Assembly (NCBI GenBank): GCA_944389885.1
Contig: CALXNZ010000021.1
Coordinates: 1 to 42,064, forward strand
Direction: 5' to 3'
Length of the DNA stretch: 42,064 nucleotides
Source: an uncultured Opitutales bacterium
Lineage (GTDB): Bacteria > Verrucomicrobiota > Verrucomicrobiia > Opitutales > Intestinicryptomonadaceae
A model generated the notes under the pieces. The model ran no database searches. It had not been told where the DNA came from and was given only the letters and a program-made list of their open reading frames with translations. This document shows positions 24,310 to 33,094 of the stretch, in pieces. Position 1 is the first letter of the stretch, and each line of letters opens with the position of its first letter. The translations under genes and the position numbers were made by a program.

Positions 24310-26100
24310 ATGATAGATCCTAAAACAGTAAAGAACAAGGCACTTGTGGCTTGGGTGGACCAAATAGCGGCTCTCACCACACCTGAAAAGGTACATTGGT
24401 GTGACGGGTCCCAAGAGGAGGCAAAAGCCCTCTTCGACGCCATGATAGCCAAAGGTGCATGTATAGAACTCAATCAGCAGAAGCGCCCAGGGTGCTACTA
24501 CTTCCGCTCCGATCCGCGCGACGTAGCCAGAGTTGAAGCGCGCACATTCATCTGCTCAAAGAATAAATCCGATGCGGGCCCAACCAATAACTGGATGGAT
24601 CCTAATGAGATGAAAGAGAAACTTAACGGACTCTTTAAAGGCTGCATGAAAGGGCGCACAATGTTCGTGATTCCCTTCAGCATGGGTCCGATAGGAGGCC
24701 CAATCTCGCAGGTCGGAATAGAAATCACGGACTCCCCCTATGTTGTGGTGAGCATGAGAATAATGGCGCGCGTTTCGCCGAAAGTTCTCGAAGTTCTCGG
24801 TGAAAATGGCAAATTTATACCGTGCCTGCACTCGGTCGGAAAACCGATAAATTCGCCTGAGGACGATGTGGCATGGCCCTGCGATCCGGAAAATACTTAT
24901 ATAGTCCACTTCCCGGAAGAACGCTTAATCATGAGCATAGGTTCTGGGTACGGCGGCAATGCCCTCTTGGGTAAAAAATGCCTCAGCCTGCGCATAGCTT
25001 CGGCTATGGGTAAGGACGAAGGCTGGCTGGCGGAGCATATGCTCATTCTCGGTGTGAAAGATCCTAAGGGGAATAAGACCTATGTCACAGGAGCATTCCC
25101 AAGCGCTTGCGGTAAAACGAACTTTGCGATGCTTATCGCGCCAAAGGAACTTCAGAATAAAGGCTGGCAGATAACATGCGTCGGAGACGACATCGCATGG
25201 ATTAAGCCCGGTCCGGACGGCAAGCTCTACGCCATCAATCCTGAAAACGGATTCTTCGGAGTTGCTCCGGGAACAAGCATGAAGACCAATCCCAACGCAA
25301 TGCTTTCCTGCGTAAAGAACTCAATCTTCACAAACGTGGCCCTCACTGACGACGGCGACGTCTGGTGGGAAGGTATGACCGATACTCCTCCGGCCCACTT
25401 GACCGACTGGAGAGGCAATGATTGGACCCCGGAATCCGGCGTCAAAGCCGCGCATCCGAATAGCCGCTTTACAGCGCCAATCGCAAATTGCCCATGCCTC
25501 GACGACGGCGTGGAAAATGCTGGCGGCGTGCCGATTTCCGCCATTGTAATAGGAGGCCGCAGGGCTTCCGGAATACCCTTGGTGTACGAATCCTTCAACT
25601 GGACGCACGGCATATATCTCGGCGCCATGATGGGTTCCGAACGCACGGCTGCCGCCGAAGGAAAACAGGGCGAACTCCGCTCGGATCCCATGGCAATGCT
25701 CCCGTTCTGCGGCTACAATATGGACGATTACTTTGCCCATCTGGTGAAAATGGGTAAGAATCTTGAACAAACCCCAAGATTCTATCATGTAAACTGGTTC
25801 CGCAAAGACGCAGACGGCAATTTCATGTGGCCCGGATTCGGAGCCAATGCGCGCGTTTTGGCCTGGATAGTCCAGCGTCAGAATGGAGAAGCCAAGGCTA
25901 AGGAAACCGCAATCGGCTTCATTCCCAACTATGAAGATATAGATTGGGAAGGCATGGACTACTCCAAACAGCAGTTTGCCGACCTCATGAGCTACGATCC
26001 CAATACGATTGCAGCCCAGCCGCTCAGCGAAGAACTCTTCGACAATCTGCCGAACGCCCTTAAGGTGGAGCGCGAGGCCTTGCTCGAACGCCTCTCGTAA
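24310..26100 (+). CDS. pckG: Phosphoenolpyruvate carboxykinase (GTP)
   Basis: GTP-dependent PEPCK of 596 residues, interconverting oxaloacetate and PEP. In fermenters it often runs in the carboxylating direction. The kinase-1a P-loop FPSACGKTN (about 263-271) contains the reactive cysteine found in GTP-type enzymes. Other family blocks are [52 protein letters not shown] and [19 protein letters not shown]. The length matches GTP rather than ATP enzymes (about 530-540). AGGA (24299-24302) precedes the ATG by 7 bases. The codon use is that of a highly expressed gene. It ends with a strong terminator. Confidence 0.96.
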   Translation: MIDPKTVKNKALVAWVDQIAALTTPEKVHWCDGSQEEAKALFDAMIAKGACIELNQQKRPGCYYFRSDPRDVARVEARTFICSKNKSDAGPTNNWMDPNEMKEKLNGLFKGCMKGRTMFVIPFSMGPIGGPISQVGIEITDSPYVVVSMRIMARVSPKVLEVLGENGKFIPCLHSVGKPINSPEDDVAWPCDPENTYIVHFPEERLIMSIGSGYGGNALLGKKCLSLRIASAMGKDEGWLAEHMLILGVKDPKGNKTYVTGAFPSACGKTNFAMLIAPKELQNKGWQITCVGDDIAWIKPGPDGKLYAINPENGFFGVAPGTSMKTNPNAMLSCVKNSIFTNVALTDDGDVWWEGMTDTPPAHLTDWRGNDWTPESGVKAAHPNSRFTAPIANCPCLDDGVENAGGVPISAIVIGGRRASGIPLVYESFNWTHGIYLGAMMGSERTAAAEGKQGELRSDPMAMLPFCGYNMDDYFAHLVKMGKNLEQTPRFYHVNWFRKDADGNFMWPGFGANARVLAWIVQRQNGEAKAKETAIGFIPNYEDIDWEGMDYSKQQFADLMSYDPNTIAAQPLSEELFDNLPNALKVEREALLERLS

Positions 26101-26118
26101 AAAAACAGGCAAAAATAG

Positions 26119-26151
26119 GGCGCGATTCAAACTGAATCGCGCCTTTTTTTT
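26119..26151 (+). terminator. Rho-independent terminator of pckG
   Basis: A perfect 11-bp GC-rich stem (GGCGCGATTCA at 26119-26129, TGAATCGCGCC at 26133-26143) with a 3-base loop is followed by eight T residues. It begins 18 bp after the pckG stop. Confidence 0.93.
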
Positions 26152-26179
26152 GCCAAACTTCTGTGAGGTGTTCGAGATG

Positions 26180-27622
26180 CTAAGAATATCTCATAGATGC
26201 GTATAGGGCCTTAGTCTGGTCTCCCAAATTCTTGAGGCTTTCCATCAATTCCGGAGAACGTCCGCCCTTGAGTATTTTGGACAGCACTTCGGCCTGCTTA
26301 GCGCAGAGTATGTCGTGCAGGGGGAAATATTCTTCCAAGAGGAAAAATGCAAAACGCACAAATCTGCGCCTGCCCAAGATTATAGGAGTTGTCCCATCCC
26401 CAGGGGAATCAACGGCGACGTTGTTATAAGATTTTATCGCGCTCCATATGTCGTTAAAGGCATTTGTCTTGGCGAATGCGATAGTGTATCCCTTGCCGTG
26501 CTGATCCGGGTGGTGGGCGTCGGAAACCCCTATTATAGGAATGTCTCTGCCGTGCGACTTAAACTCGGATATTGTCGCGGTCATCATATCGGTTTGTTCG
26601 TCGCGGGCGGTGGCGTTTACGGCCTCGACGGCGTCGAAATTGCATTTCATCAACAGGGCGTCTATTGTTCTATCCGAGAGGTAGGAATTTATTCCCGTGC
26701 CGAGCCTTTGCCCTATGCGTTCGGCTCCCAGCCTCCAATAGGGGTGCGCAAACACCGTATAGCCTTTGAGCTTGTGGGCTATGTCTATTTCGGCCATGGC
26801 TCTGGCTATTATTTGGCGCTCTTCGTCGTTAAACTCACCGGTAAGGGATTTTAGGTATTTATCGCAAGATTTGTCGAATTCCGCCTTGTTTGCGGCAATG
26901 TAGTTTGTGACGCTGTCGCCGGCTCCCACTACAAGGATATGGGCAACCGATTTATGTATTTCTTCGGCCATATAGACGTTCATCGATATGGGAAGTCCTT
27001 TAAATTCCTTCATCAATTCCACCGAGGAACTATAATTTGAATGGTCGGACAAAGATTGGTAGTCAAATCCGGTTTCCATACATTTTATTCCGGCTTCAAC
27101 GGGTGTTTCTTTTCCGTCGGAGCCGGTGCTGTGCATATGAAAGTCGCACTTGAAGGGAGTTAGTTGGTAAATGTCGGAATTTAAGGCGTAAACCTTCGCC
27201 ATTAGGTCGAAATTGCGGTCTTTTATATCTTTGAGATTTTTGTTATAAATCAGAAAAGTATAGCGCTGTTCCCGCGGAAAACTTATCTTGATTGATAGAG
27301 TGGAACCGTCGAAGGAAAATGGTATTTCATTTTTTGCCTTTAGGTAGGGGGCGTCGTTGGCGGCAAAGAATCCGCCGTCATCTCCGGCGCATAGAATTTT
27401 AAAATTTTCGGCTACATTCGAGTATTTATCCGGTATGGGAATCCTTATTTCCACGTCTTCGCCCACGGGAAATATTATTTTTTCGGCGTGGGCGAGTTTT
27501 GGATTTTCAGGGCGGCCGGAGTCTCCAACAGGGTGGAGTTCCGCGGCTCTTAACCCAGACGGCTTGGCAAATATGGCGCCCGCAACTATCGCGGTCGATT
27601 TTAAAAATGTTTTTCTATCCAT
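26180..27622 (-). CDS. Exported PHP-domain metal-dependent phosphoesterase
   Basis: Secreted phosphoesterase-like protein of 480 residues. The PHP motifs are clear: FKCDFHMHSTGSDG (H162, H164), LSDHSNYSSS (D193, H194), TVFAHPYWR and IIGVSDAHHPDQHG, which together supply a multi-metal site. Residues 40-155 form a separate N-terminal beta-rich domain that I do not recognise. The N-terminus (MDRKTFLKSTAIVAGAIF) looks like a Tat signal with RK in place of RR, suggesting export of a folded metalloprotein. The substrate is unknown; release of phosphate from sugar phosphates or nucleotides would fit the upstream nuclease and sialidase on the same strand. The 5' flank holds four copies of a 13-bp tandem repeat. 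No Shine-Dalgarno sequence is seen. Confidence 0.82.
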   Translation of the reverse strand: MDRKTFLKSTAIVAGAIFAKPSGLRAAELHPVGDSGRPENPKLAHAEKIIFPVGEDVEIRIPIPDKYSNVAENFKILCAGDDGGFFAANDAPYLKAKNEIPFSFDGSTLSIKISFPREQRYTFLIYNKNLKDIKDRNFDLMAKVYALNSDIYQLTPFKCDFHMHSTGSDGKETPVEAGIKCMETGFDYQSLSDHSNYSSSVELMKEFKGLPISMNVYMAEEIHKSVAHILVVGAGDSVTNYIAANKAEFDKSCDKYLKSLTGEFNDEERQIIARAMAEIDIAHKLKGYTVFAHPYWRLGAERIGQRLGTGINSYLSDRTIDALLMKCNFDAVEAVNATARDEQTDMMTATISEFKSHGRDIPIIGVSDAHHPDQHGKGYTIAFAKTNAFNDIWSAIKSYNNVAVDSPGDGTTPIILGRRRFVRFAFFLLEEYFPLHDILCAKQAEVLSKILKGGRSPELMESLKNLGDQTKALYASMRYS

Positions 27623-27649
27623 AGTCGAGTTTCTATTGTGTTGTGATTT

Positions 27650-27701
27650 AAGCGTAAACTACAAGCGTAAACTACAAGCGTAAACTACAAGCGTAAACTA
27701 A
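27650..27701. repeat. Four tandem 13-bp repeats upstream of PHP gene
   Basis: Four head-to-tail copies of AAGCGTAAACTAC (27650-27662, 27663-27675, 27676-27688, 27689-27701; the last differs in its final base). The array starts 28 bp upstream of the PHP-gene start codon. The reverse complement contains TTTACGCTT, which also occurs in TTAATTTACGCTT at 17826-17838 and 23981-23993. It may be a slippage expansion or a set of regulator sites. Confidence 0.95.
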
Positions 27702-27757
27702 GAGCGGCGAATCCGCCGAAACAACCCGATAAGGATATTTTAATGAATAAAATCCCG

Positions 27758-28432
27758 TCAAGTCTTTTGTGGTGTCCGCGGCGGAGGTTTTTGGGGCCTT
27801 ATTATAACGGGTGGACGGCTTGGAATCACATATACGGGCTCTATGGATTGGGTATTTTGGATTGTCGTCGTGCGGCGGAGTATGGAGATATCCGGAATGA
27901 ACAGGGAGGTGTCGCGCAGAAAAGTTTCAAAGAATTTTCCGAGCTGGACTTCGTGCATCTTGCTGCCTATCAAAACCGATACTATTCGGGATTTGTCGGC
28001 GTTTTTCAAGAGGTTGTCTATTACACTCTTGCCCCCGAAATTATACAAACCCATTGCCGCGTATATGCGGCCCTCGGGGTATTCGGCGGAGTTTAGGATT
28101 TCCTCAAATGCGAATTGGGCGGAGCTTTTGTTGGCATAGTATAGTATGGAGGCGAAGGCGAGGGCTTGTTCGGATATCTCGCCCCTGTCTCCAAGAGCGG
28201 CGCCCGTTATCAGATTTGTCTTCAATAATACTTCTTTGGCTTTCTGCAATGGCATGTCCAAGCTGGTGGACACTACGGAGAAGTTAGATGGGGCGGGGCT
28301 CAGTTGGGGGCGCGTGCGGAAATCTATCCCCCGCGGCGTTATTGATACTCCGCCTCCGCCCACCCTCGTGGAATATTGCGGCCATGCAAGAGGCGTTGCG
28401 CAAAGGAATATTATTATTGTCCGCTTTAGCAT
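27758..28432 (-). CDS. Secreted protein of unknown function, helical core
   Basis: Protein of 224 residues that I do not recognise. It has a short signal peptide (MLKRTIIIFLCATPLAWPQY) and a Gly-rich, then basic/Pro/Ser-rich segment (about 20-60). The helical centre (about 60-165) contains stretches such as LGDRGEISEQALAFASILYY and GRIYAAMGLYNFGGKSVID that resemble HEAT- or Sel1-like helical repeats. A low-complexity Pro/Arg tail follows (PSRPPVIIRPQKPPPRTP). It lies 11 bp downstream of the GH33 sialidase stop on the same strand, so the two are probably co-expressed. A periplasmic or surface binding role is possible but unsupported. Confidence 0.65.
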   Translation of the reverse strand: MLKRTIIIFLCATPLAWPQYSTRVGGGGVSITPRGIDFRTRPQLSPAPSNFSVVSTSLDMPLQKAKEVLLKTNLITGAALGDRGEISEQALAFASILYYANKSSAQFAFEEILNSAEYPEGRIYAAMGLYNFGGKSVIDNLLKNADKSRIVSVLIGSKMHEVQLGKFFETFLRDTSLFIPDISILRRTTTIQNTQSIEPVYVIPSRPPVIIRPQKPPPRTPQKT

Positions 28433-28443
28433 ATTTTAAGTTT

Positions 28444-29652
28444 TTAAAGTTCTTTGGGAACTGCAATCGTGGAAAATGCTATTTCCTCTATAGAACTCTT
28501 TACACCGCGCTCGTAGATTATTCCGAGTGTGTGTTCGTCGATGAAGACGGTGTCGGAATATCCCGACGGGGAATCGCATGTGAGCATTCCCGGAGTCCAT
28601 GCGCTTTTCGATGAAAAATTTTTGGAGAAGTTTTCCAGATATTTTTTTGAGTCGGCAAAGCGGAGCGTCATATTTACGCGCCTCGCTGTGTCGGCCGGAT
28701 TAGAAAATGCGAGTATGCTCGAATCTCCTCTGGGAAAAGATGTAAAAGACGCCTCGCATATGGGCTCAGGCAGCGCCGGATCGGGTATTGGATTTCCCCA
28801 TGTCCTGCCGCCGTCCCGGCTCATCGCCACTACCCTGAATGGCGTCTTTCGGGAACCGTCGGGATTGCGCCCGTGAATTCTCATATTTATTGCGATTGTA
28901 TCGGAATCAATCTGCGCAATCTGGCTTTCGTTGGCGCCGTCATATGCCACAAAGTTTCCGCGTTGCCATGTATTGCCGCCGTCGTCGCTGAATATTGCCG
29001 TAGCCCAATACAGGAATGGCACTGAAGTGGCGGTCGCCACGGGGCATACTATGCGCCCGTCAAATTTGCCTCCCTCTATTTGTATTGCCCCGGACGGGCC
29101 TATTGCAAACCATGTCTGTTCCTGAAGCTTTACTTGCTGGGTTATTTGGCGAGGCTCTTCCCAGGTATTTCCGTTGTCGCGAGAGCGTTTTATAAAGGTT
29201 CTGCGCATGTCTTTTGCAGTTCCTGACAGTATTCTTTTTTCAGTATCGCAGGCGAGAGTTTTATTGTATATGAGAATGAGGTCACCGCTTCTTTTGTCAA
29301 CTATGGGAACGGGATTTCCGCAAGAATCCCCGCCGCCGTCTGCCACTATTTCTATTGGAGTCCACGTCTTGCCGCCATCGGAGGATTTTCTCATGGCTAT
29401 GCTTATCCTTCCGGAATCTTTAGAGTTGTCCTTCCTCGCCTCTGCGAAAGCTGCGATGCTGCCGTCGGCGCAGCGCACTATTGCGGGGATTCGGAATGTG
29501 TGGAATCCAATATCCCCCCGTTTAAAGAGTATACATTCACGTTTTATCGCGGCGTCTTGCTCCGCATGGGAACTTTCGCAAAAGGAAATGGCGAAGAAAC
29601 CAAGTATAAGTAGAAAAAACCCAGCGCGATGAAACTTTTGTTCAATCTCCAT
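28444..29652 (-). CDS. nanH: Exo-alpha-sialidase, GH33
   Basis: Secreted sialidase of 402 residues that releases terminal sialic acids from glycoconjugates. The full catalytic set can be seen: the FRIP arginine (R54, FHTFRIPAIV), the acid/base Asp (D79 in KDSGRIS), the Glu of NESQIAQ (E242), a second and third arginine (R258 in NMRIH, about R325 in TARRVNMTL) and the nucleophile Tyr (Y365 in SGYSDTVF). Four Asp boxes are present: SSDGGKTW, SRDNGNTW, SDDGGNTW and SRDGGRTW. The signal peptide covers about residues 1-30. It belongs to a minus-strand run with the nuclease upstream (51 bp) and the unknown secreted protein downstream (11 bp). No sialic-acid transport or nan catabolic genes are in the window. 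Confidence 0.93.
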   Translation of the reverse strand: MEIEQKFHRAGFFLLILGFFAISFCESSHAEQDAAIKRECILFKRGDIGFHTFRIPAIVRCADGSIAAFAEARKDNSKDSGRISIAMRKSSDGGKTWTPIEIVADGGGDSCGNPVPIVDKRSGDLILIYNKTLACDTEKRILSGTAKDMRRTFIKRSRDNGNTWEEPRQITQQVKLQEQTWFAIGPSGAIQIEGGKFDGRIVCPVATATSVPFLYWATAIFSDDGGNTWQRGNFVAYDGANESQIAQIDSDTIAINMRIHGRNPDGSRKTPFRVVAMSRDGGRTWGNPIPDPALPEPICEASFTSFPRGDSSILAFSNPADTARRVNMTLRFADSKKYLENFSKNFSSKSAWTPGMLTCDSPSGYSDTVFIDEHTLGIIYERGVKSSIEEIAFSTIAVPKEL

Positions 29653-29703
29653 TTCGGGAAACGATAATTAAAGGTTCCGTGGGCAACAAGAAAATTTTGA
29701 TGC

Positions 29704-30579
29704 TCATTTAAATGGATTCGGATTTGCCAGGGCTTCCAATTTGTCCTCTATTGAATCCGGCAGTTGAGATAAAAAGTCTATTCCGGTGAGCTTTTCTATT
29801 TCGTCTATCGGCACGCAATAGTCCCATATCGATTTCTTCTGAGGATTTTGGGGCACTATAAATCCGGCGGCAAATATATCGTCGCCGCGCTTTGCCGCAA
29901 GTATGGCATAGCATGCCGCGGGCACGGATATTTTACCTTTTATTTTTGCGGGATTTTCTTCCAATATCGGGCCTACAAATACGAGTATCGCCCCAAATCT
30001 GGGAGCGGCGACTTCCGCTATGTGCTGTTCCATCTCCCGCCAAATTCCCCTATTCATATTGCCGCGTTGGGGAACTATGTTGGTGAGAAGAAAAGTCTGC
30101 GTTTGGGCGGCTTGGCCGTAGCAGCGGCCTATCGCGTAATTCGGGGCCATATGTCCGCGGTCGTATCCGGAATTTGAGTAATCTGAATGTTTTGGGCTTC
30201 CGGGTGCGCGCGGATCTTGCGAGAATGAAGAAGGGCGTTTTGAGGTGTTGTATTCAAAGGGAGTTTTAAGTTTGTACGCTACCCATAAGGGGATAGCGTC
30301 CTTATTTGAAAATCCCGAAGTGTATCCTATGTTGTCGAGTATCTGTAAATTCTTTTCGGATTTTGGAAAATAGTTTTGTACGGTGAATTCGTCTGTGGCG
30401 TAGATTCCTCCTTTTGAAGGCAATATGCCATTGAGCAGCTGCGCTATCTTTGATTCTACGATGGCGGACTCTTGTGGGAAATAGTGGCGGGCAAGCCCCA
30501 GAGCGAGAATCGCGGATACAACTAATATCGAAAGAAAGGATCCTATGCGGCTTTTTCTTTTCTTTTTGCGGCGGGCCAT
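29704..30579 (-). CDS. Membrane-anchored DNA/RNA non-specific endonuclease (NUC1 family)
   Basis: Protein of 291 residues with the beta-beta-alpha-metal endonuclease domain. The catalytic motif is SGYDRGHMAPN (histidine about 143), and the metal-binding region is NIVPQRGNMNRGIWREMEQ, which contains the conserved Asn and Glu. The N-terminus has a basic stretch (MARRKKKRKSR) and a membrane helix (FLSILVVSAILALGLA), so the enzyme is either anchored in the inner membrane facing the periplasm or released after cleavage. I use the ATG at 30579; a TTG at 30615 is possible. Likely roles are scavenging of extracellular nucleic acids or degradation of DNA released in mucus. It is the first gene of the run with the GH33 sialidase. 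Confidence 0.87.
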   Translation of the reverse strand: MARRKKKRKSRIGSFLSILVVSAILALGLARHYFPQESAIVESKIAQLLNGILPSKGGIYATDEFTVQNYFPKSEKNLQILDNIGYTSGFSNKDAIPLWVAYKLKTPFEYNTSKRPSSFSQDPRAPGSPKHSDYSNSGYDRGHMAPNYAIGRCYGQAAQTQTFLLTNIVPQRGNMNRGIWREMEQHIAEVAAPRFGAILVFVGPILEENPAKIKGKISVPAACYAILAAKRGDDIFAAGFIVPQNPQKKSIWDYCVPIDEIEKLTGIDFLSQLPDSIEDKLEALANPNPFK

Positions 30580-30714
30580 GGGGAAATAATTTGCAATATG
30601 CCTCTTTTGCGTCAAGTAGGTTTTTCTATTTTTTTCTTCTTGACTAAAATTTGTCCTGAAAATACTTAGCTCAAACAGAAGTTGCGTTGCTATCTGTTTA
30701 TTTGGAGGGAATAT

Positions 30715-32907
30715 ATGGGGAGAGTTTTTTTTATATTTTGCATGGTGTTTTCTTATGTGGGTTTCGGCATTCCCGTTGAAAAACCTGCGATATCAGGGGC
30801 TGAATTTAGGGTGAAACAGTATCCAGACGCCCCTATAGGGCAGTTTTCGCGTTCTGAAACCACTATAAGGGCCCACAACTTTTTGTTTTCAAATAGAGGC
30901 TGGCAGTACGGAACTTGGGCGAAGGACGCCGGAAGGGTAAAAAACCTGCCCAATATTCTCTTGGGCCTTAAATATTATGAACTTCCCGTGCAGGAAAGTT
31001 TGGATTACGAATTTTTAAGCGATGGCGAAGTTCTGGCTGTGGCCCATGTGATACCTCCGCTTGACGTCAGCAAAGAATTGGAAAAATTGGGATTTGAACG
31101 GGTAAAGGAAATCGCGCCGTTTAAATTGATAACGGATTTGGATAGAGACGCGGTTGGAGTGTTTAAAAAGAGAGTCAAGGCAGGAGAAAGCTTTAAAAGC
31201 CCTAAACCGTGGATTTTGTTGGCGGGATTAAATCCGCCGGAAGTCGAGCGCAGCGGAGAAACTCTTTATAATGGGATAGTCATACCTCGCAAGTGGCCTC
31301 CGCGATACGAGGATCCAAACGGGGAGTTCTATCCTGACGGATATAGAGTCATGCCCGTGCCGTATCTTGAAAAGAAGCCAAAGTTGATAGAAATAAGCAT
31401 TGGGCGCCAACTCTTTGTGGACGACTTCCTGATAGCAAAAGGAGACTTTGAACGCGAATACCACTTGCTCGTTCCCTGCGAAGGCAATCCCGTTCTCACT
31501 CCGCAAAATGCGCTTGAAATGGGGAAGTGTTCGCCTTTTAGCAGTAAAGTCAAGAGTGTGCCTCCCGCGGCGGCTCCGGTTTCCGGTGGATTGTGGTGGA
31601 ATCCGGACAAGGGAGTTTACGAAGTTTGGTATAATGCGGGTTGGCATGGTACAATGGGATACGCATATTCAAAGGATTTAAAGAATTGGATGCGTCCGAA
31701 TCTGGGGCTGTACGATGAGCCAAACCAAATAATGCCCGATAAAATGTTCATAGACAGCGGAGCCGTGTTCTTCGATAGAAATGAACCCGAACCCGCAAAG
31801 CTTTACAAAAATTTTAACCGGGGCGGGCTCGGGCATAATAGGGGAATGTTGTGGACCAGCCCCGACGGAGTGACCTTTGATTACGATTCAAGAGTCTTAG
31901 CTGGAATTTCCGGCGACAGGTCCACTGTGAATTATAATCCTTTCCGAAAGAAATGGATTTTTAGTTTGAGGTGGAATTCCATAAACGGCCGGCACAGGGC
32001 ATATGTCGAGGCTGACGATTTTATAAAAGGCTCGAGATGGGCTCCCGACGAACCCGTCTATTGGTTAAATGTGGATAAAAACGATCTTCCCGATCCCCAG
32101 ATAGGCGTTAAACCCTCTCTATACGATGTCGATACAATAGCTTACGAAAGCATCATGCTCGGGTTTGTAATGGTATGGCTCGGCCCGGAAAACGACGTGT
32201 GCCTGCGCAACGGGCACCCCAAATATACCGAGATTAAGTTCGCGTATTCGCGCGACGGTTTTCATTTCTCGAGGGGCAATTATGCCGCCGCCATAAAAAG
32301 CCAGAAGCGCGAGGGCGCATGGGACAGGGGATATGTGCAACCCGTAAATGGCGGGCTGGTTGTAGATGGCGATAAGCTCTATATATTTTATGTTGGTGTA
32401 AAAGGCGACGGCAAAAGCTTAAATAAAAAAAATCTTACGGGTGAGGAAATATGCTCCTCTACGGGAATGCATGCATACGCGTCCATGGGGCGCATGCAGA
32501 TGCGGCGCGACGGTTTTGCATCTCTCAACTCGAAACCCGATAAAGCCGCGGAAATCCTTACCGAACCGGTAAAGTTTGCCGGCTCGTTCCTGTTTGCAAA
32601 CATAGAGGCCCCCGACGGGGCTTTGTATGCCGAAGTATTAGACATGCAGGGACGGGTAATAGAGCCGTTTTCGTTCGCCAACTGCATTCCCGCAAAAGGC
32701 GATTCTACGGCCGCAATGATAACTTGGAAAGGGGCCAAAGATATTGGCAGACTCGCCCATGCTCCGGTACGTTTTAGATTTAAAATGGAAAACGGCAAGT
32801 TTTACTCGTTCTGGGTGAGCGTATCGGAAAACGGCAGAAGCGATGGATATGTGGGGGCGGGAGGCCCAAAGTATCCTATGGGTGTGGATACGGTCGGTTC
32901 AAATTAG
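30715..32907 (+). CDS. Secreted beta-propeller protein, glycoside-hydrolase-like
   Basis: Large exported protein (730 residues) of the five-bladed beta-propeller superfamily (GH32/43/117-like) found widely in Planctomycetota and Verrucomicrobiota and mostly unassigned. It has a signal peptide (about residues 1-20). The family signature GRQLFVDDFLIA is followed by GGLWWNPDKGVYEVWYNAGW, TMGYAYSKDLKNWMRPNLGL, the MLWTSPDGVTFDYD strand and SRDGFHFSRG, which look like Asp-box-type propeller edges. The last 130 residues look like a beta-sandwich. The N-terminal 200 residues are not recognised. A strong Shine-Dalgarno sequence (GGAGGG, 30704-30709) fixes the start at 30715. Substrate unknown; the rhamnosidase gene follows on the same strand. 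Confidence 0.72.
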   Translation: MGRVFFIFCMVFSYVGFGIPVEKPAISGAEFRVKQYPDAPIGQFSRSETTIRAHNFLFSNRGWQYGTWAKDAGRVKNLPNILLGLKYYELPVQESLDYEFLSDGEVLAVAHVIPPLDVSKELEKLGFERVKEIAPFKLITDLDRDAVGVFKKRVKAGESFKSPKPWILLAGLNPPEVERSGETLYNGIVIPRKWPPRYEDPNGEFYPDGYRVMPVPYLEKKPKLIEISIGRQLFVDDFLIAKGDFEREYHLLVPCEGNPVLTPQNALEMGKCSPFSSKVKSVPPAAAPVSGGLWWNPDKGVYEVWYNAGWHGTMGYAYSKDLKNWMRPNLGLYDEPNQIMPDKMFIDSGAVFFDRNEPEPAKLYKNFNRGGLGHNRGMLWTSPDGVTFDYDSRVLAGISGDRSTVNYNPFRKKWIFSLRWNSINGRHRAYVEADDFIKGSRWAPDEPVYWLNVDKNDLPDPQIGVKPSLYDVDTIAYESIMLGFVMVWLGPENDVCLRNGHPKYTEIKFAYSRDGFHFSRGNYAAAIKSQKREGAWDRGYVQPVNGGLVVDGDKLYIFYVGVKGDGKSLNKKNLTGEEICSSTGMHAYASMGRMQMRRDGFASLNSKPDKAAEILTEPVKFAGSFLFANIEAPDGALYAEVLDMQGRVIEPFSFANCIPAKGDSTAAMITWKGAKDIGRLAHAPVRFRFKMENGKFYSFWVSVSENGRSDGYVGAGGPKYPMGVDTVGSN

Positions 32908-33094
32908 AGCCTCCGTTTCAATTTACGCATGGAACTTTTCCCCATGTTAAGCCGCCGCAATGTAAGCTTTTTACTTGACGAACCTTTAAAATTCCGAAAA
33001 ATTCGGGGTCTAAACGGCGGCGCATGGAATGTCCGGTTTTATGTGTATTAGATTGGATTTTTTTGATTTTTGCGCGCCGTAAATTGGGGATATA

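Noticed and set aside
27650-27701. Four tandem repeats considered as a CRISPR array
   Set aside because: The 13-bp units are contiguous with no spacers, and no cas genes are present.
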